A stretch of 6,891 bases of DNA from UBA9337 sp036584565 (GTDB lineage: Bacteria; Patescibacteriota; Minisyncoccia; Moranbacterales; UBA9337). Below are positions 5,107 to 6,891 of this stretch, one piece after another. The position numbers were made by a program, and so were the translations under genes. The stretch spans positions 1 through 6,891 of the forward strand of contig JAZHDF010000019.1 in NCBI GenBank assembly GCA_036584565.1. Direction: 5' to 3'. Position 1 is the stretch's first letter. Every line of letters begins with the position of its first letter. The notes beneath the pieces were generated by a model. It did no database searches, was not told the DNA's origin, and saw nothing but the letters and a program-made list of their open reading frames with translations.

Positions 5107-6675
5107 ATGAATTTGCAAGAAAGAAAACCTTTGGTTTTGGCGATTTTAGACGGTTGGGGAGAGGCACCCAAAAGTAGGGCCAATGCTATTTCTTTGGCCA
5201 AGACCCCTTTTGTCGACAGAGCGAGGGAGAAGTTTCCCTTTACTCTTTTGGAAGCGACCGGTAAGGCGGTGGGGCTGAATAAAAACCAACTGAGCGGTTC
5301 GGAGGCCGGTCATATCAATATCGGCGGAGGAAGGGTGGTTTTTCAAGACTGTTATAAGATCGACCAAGAAATAAAAAAGGGAAATTTTTTTACCAATCCG
5401 GCTTTGATAGAAGCCGTTAGAAATTGTCGGATTAAGGGGCGCCGATTTCATCTGATGGGTTTGATGAGTACGACCGACAGTCAACATAGTAGTCCTCAAC
5501 ACTTTAGGATGATTTTGCGACTGGCCAAAAAGAATGGCATCAAAGAAGTGTATTGTCATCTTTTTACCGACGGACGAGATTCTTATCCGCAGAGTGCTCT
5601 TTTATTATTGAAAGAATTCAGACTGATAATAAAAGAGGAGGGAATCGGCAAAATTGCCACTCTTAGCGGGAGATTTTGGGCGATGGACAGGGCCAAAAAC
5701 TGGGACAGATTGCAGGAAGCCTATGAAGCGATTGTTTTTTCCAAAGGTGAGCGAGCTGATTCGGCGGAGGAAGCAATCGAACAATCTTACCGGAAAAATA
5801 TTTTGGATGAAAAACTTGTGCCGACGGTGATTTTTGAGAAAAACAAGCCGGTGGCCAGATTAGAAGAAGAAGATAGTATTGTTTTTTTTAATTTTCGCTC
5901 CGACCGCGCCCGACAGTTTACCAAACTGTTTGTCGAAGTAAGCGAGGAAATCAAAAAAAACGATAAACTTCCCAAACTGAAAAAAATAAAAGGAATAAAT
6001 TTTACCACTTTGGGGGATTTTGGTCCGGATATTGATGTGGCGGTCGCCTTTGTGGATAGTCCGCTAAAAAATTCTTTGCCTCAAGCGCTGGCAGAAAAAA
6101 AACAATTTTATATCGCCGAAGGAGAGAAATATGCGCATATAACTTATTTTTTTAACGGAGGTTATGCCGATTCGGTCGCCGGAGAGGATCGTTTGTTGGT
6201 GCCTTCGATGAAAATCGAATCGTATGCCGAGGCGCCGGAAATGCGAGCGGAAAAAATAACCAATTATGTTTTGGGAAAGATCAGAAATTCGGAATATGAT
6301 TTTTATGCTATCAACTATGCCAATGCCGATATGGTGGGACACACCGGAAATATCGGGGCGACCGTTAAAGCGGTGGAATATGTGGATAAAAAATTAGCCA
6401 GCCTTTGGGAAGAACTCCAAAAGAGAAAGGGGACTTTGATAATAACCGCCGATCACGGCAATGCCGATAATATGATCGATATTTTGGACGGCAAAGAAAT
6501 TCCCAACACTTTTCATACCAAAAACAAAGTCGGTTTTTCGGTTTTAAATGAAGGATTAAATAAAAAAGAATTAAAGATCGGGGGTAAGTTGGGCAATATC
6601 GCTCCGACGATTTTGGAGATTATGGAAGTAAAAAAACCTTCGGAAATGAAATGCGATTCATTATTTAATGGATAG
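5107..6675 (+). CDS. gpmI: 2,3-bisphosphoglycerate-independent phosphoglycerate mutase
   Basis: This alkaline-phosphatase-superfamily enzyme interconverts 3- and 2-phosphoglycerate through a phosphoserine intermediate, using two metal ions (Mn, usually). The 522 residues are near the usual 510-515. The phosphatase domain supplies Asp15 (LDGWG), nucleophile Ser65 (QLSGSEAGH), Asp408 and His412 (DMVGHTG), Asp449 and His450 (ADHGNAD), and His470. The inserted transferase domain supplies His127 (DSQHSSPQH), DGRD at 155-158, Arg189 and Arg195 (SGRFWAMDR), and Arg264/Arg267 (NFRSDRAR). Lys341 (EKYAH) also matches. SGSEAGH replaces the common GNSEVGH, and QHSSPQH replaces VHSHEDH, so this is a divergent sub-type with all catalytic residues kept. 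It works one step before the product of eno upstream. No Shine-Dalgarno site precedes the ATG. The stop is TAG. Confidence 0.96.
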   Translation: MNLQERKPLVLAILDGWGEAPKSRANAISLAKTPFVDRAREKFPFTLLEATGKAVGLNKNQLSGSEAGHINIGGGRVVFQDCYKIDQEIKKGNFFTNPALIEAVRNCRIKGRRFHLMGLMSTTDSQHSSPQHFRMILRLAKKNGIKEVYCHLFTDGRDSYPQSALLLLKEFRLIIKEEGIGKIATLSGRFWAMDRAKNWDRLQEAYEAIVFSKGERADSAEEAIEQSYRKNILDEKLVPTVIFEKNKPVARLEEEDSIVFFNFRSDRARQFTKLFVEVSEEIKKNDKLPKLKKIKGINFTTLGDFGPDIDVAVAFVDSPLKNSLPQALAEKKQFYIAEGEKYAHITYFFNGGYADSVAGEDRLLVPSMKIESYAEAPEMRAEKITNYVLGKIRNSEYDFYAINYANADMVGHTGNIGATVKAVEYVDKKLASLWEELQKRKGTLIITADHGNADNMIDILDGKEIPNTFHTKNKVGFSVLNEGLNKKELKIGGKLGNIAPTILEIMEVKKPSEMKCDSLFNG

Positions 6676-6799
6676 ATTTATTTACCGGGTCGAGTTTTTA
6701 TTTTCATAATTCGTCTTAAAATCCAACAACTTAAAATTAAAAATAAGCTACAGAGGGATGGTCACTTGATTCATTGGCGAAAGAATTATTCCTTAAAGA

Positions 6800-6827
6800 A
6801 AAAAACACTCCGCACGGAGTGTTTTTT
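6800..6827. terminator. Symmetrical bidirectional terminator
   Basis: Arms AAAAAACACTCCG (6800-6812) and CGGAGTGTTTTTT (6815-6827) are perfect reverse complements around CA. A GC-containing stem (about CACTCC/GGAGTG) is followed by a T-run on each strand. It lies between gpmI (+), ending 125 bases before it, and the minus-strand gene at the window edge, ending 15 bases after it. It can therefore end both converging transcripts. Confidence 0.9.
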
Positions 6828-6841
6828 GTTGTTTGAAGCGA

Positions 6842-6891
6842 TTATTTTTTCTTAACTGCCTTTTTGGCGGGAGTTTTCTTTTCTTTGGCGA
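6842..6891 (-). CDS. C-terminus of a protein with Lys/Ala-rich tail (partial)
   Basis: On the minus strand the last 15 codons before a TAA stop read AKEKKTPAKKAVKKK. The rest of the gene lies beyond the window. Such basic Lys/Ala/Pro tails occur on ribosomal proteins, HU or histone-H1-like proteins and some RNA-binding proteins in Patescibacteria and other groups, so a nucleic-acid-binding product is plausible. The identity cannot be determined from this fragment. Support comes from the open frame, the biased composition and the terminator placed 15 bases after the stop. Confidence 0.6.
   Translation of the reverse strand, partial: AKEKKTPAKKAVKKK

Noticed and set aside
6676..6799. Possible small gene or RNA between gpmI and the bidirectional terminator
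   Set aside because: Only very short frames and no strong stem were seen here. It appears to be the 3' untranslated part of gpmI.

Overview
The window is a compact stretch of bacterial chromosome made of housekeeping genes. It holds seven complete protein genes and the last few codons of an eighth. I found no mobile element, CRISPR array, tRNA or rRNA, and nothing that marks a dedicated accessory or defence system. The intergenic DNA is very AT-rich and the proteins are rich in Lys, Ile and Glu. About 1,990 sense codons contain no in-frame TGA, and TGA, TAG and TAA all appear as gene ends, so the genetic code looks standard. Almost no gene has a Shine-Dalgarno sequence. Several proteins are of an uncommon sub-type: a CTP synthase with a GIGKG P-loop and a GTGEF insertion, a GpmI with an altered nucleophile motif, and a small membrane-anchored protein with an Ada-like Cys domain. 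Together these suggest a Patescibacteria/CPR (Parcubacteria-like) organism. That placement is inference from protein style, not a phylogeny.

Layout, left to right. rplI (ribosomal protein bL9, +) ends in a palindrome that contains its own stop codon and is followed by pyrG (CTP synthase, +). pyrG converges on rpmA (ribosomal protein bL27, -), whose intrinsic terminator lies between them. rpmA has a near-consensus promoter whose -35 box overlaps the start codon of a divergent gene for a 151-residue membrane-anchored protein (+). Next comes a small KH-domain RNA-binding protein gene of the khpA type (+), with a perfect-consensus promoter and a strong terminator, so it appears to be a single-gene unit.

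The right half is a glycolytic pair: eno (enolase) and gpmI (cofactor-independent phosphoglycerate mutase), 37 bases apart and probably co-transcribed from a promoter about 195 bases upstream of eno. These enzymes catalyse consecutive steps (3-phosphoglycerate to 2-phosphoglycerate to phosphoenolpyruvate). The eno leader is long, carries a TTGAATTCAA palindrome in its promoter spacer, repeated ATTCAA elements and two inverted repeats, and is the least explained structure in the window. The window closes with a perfect symmetrical bidirectional terminator and the Lys/Ala-rich C-terminus of a minus-strand gene that runs off the end.

Functionally the block mixes translation (bL9, bL27, KH protein), pyrimidine nucleotide synthesis (CTP) and lower glycolysis. 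This looks like ordinary clustering of core genes in a small genome rather than one pathway.
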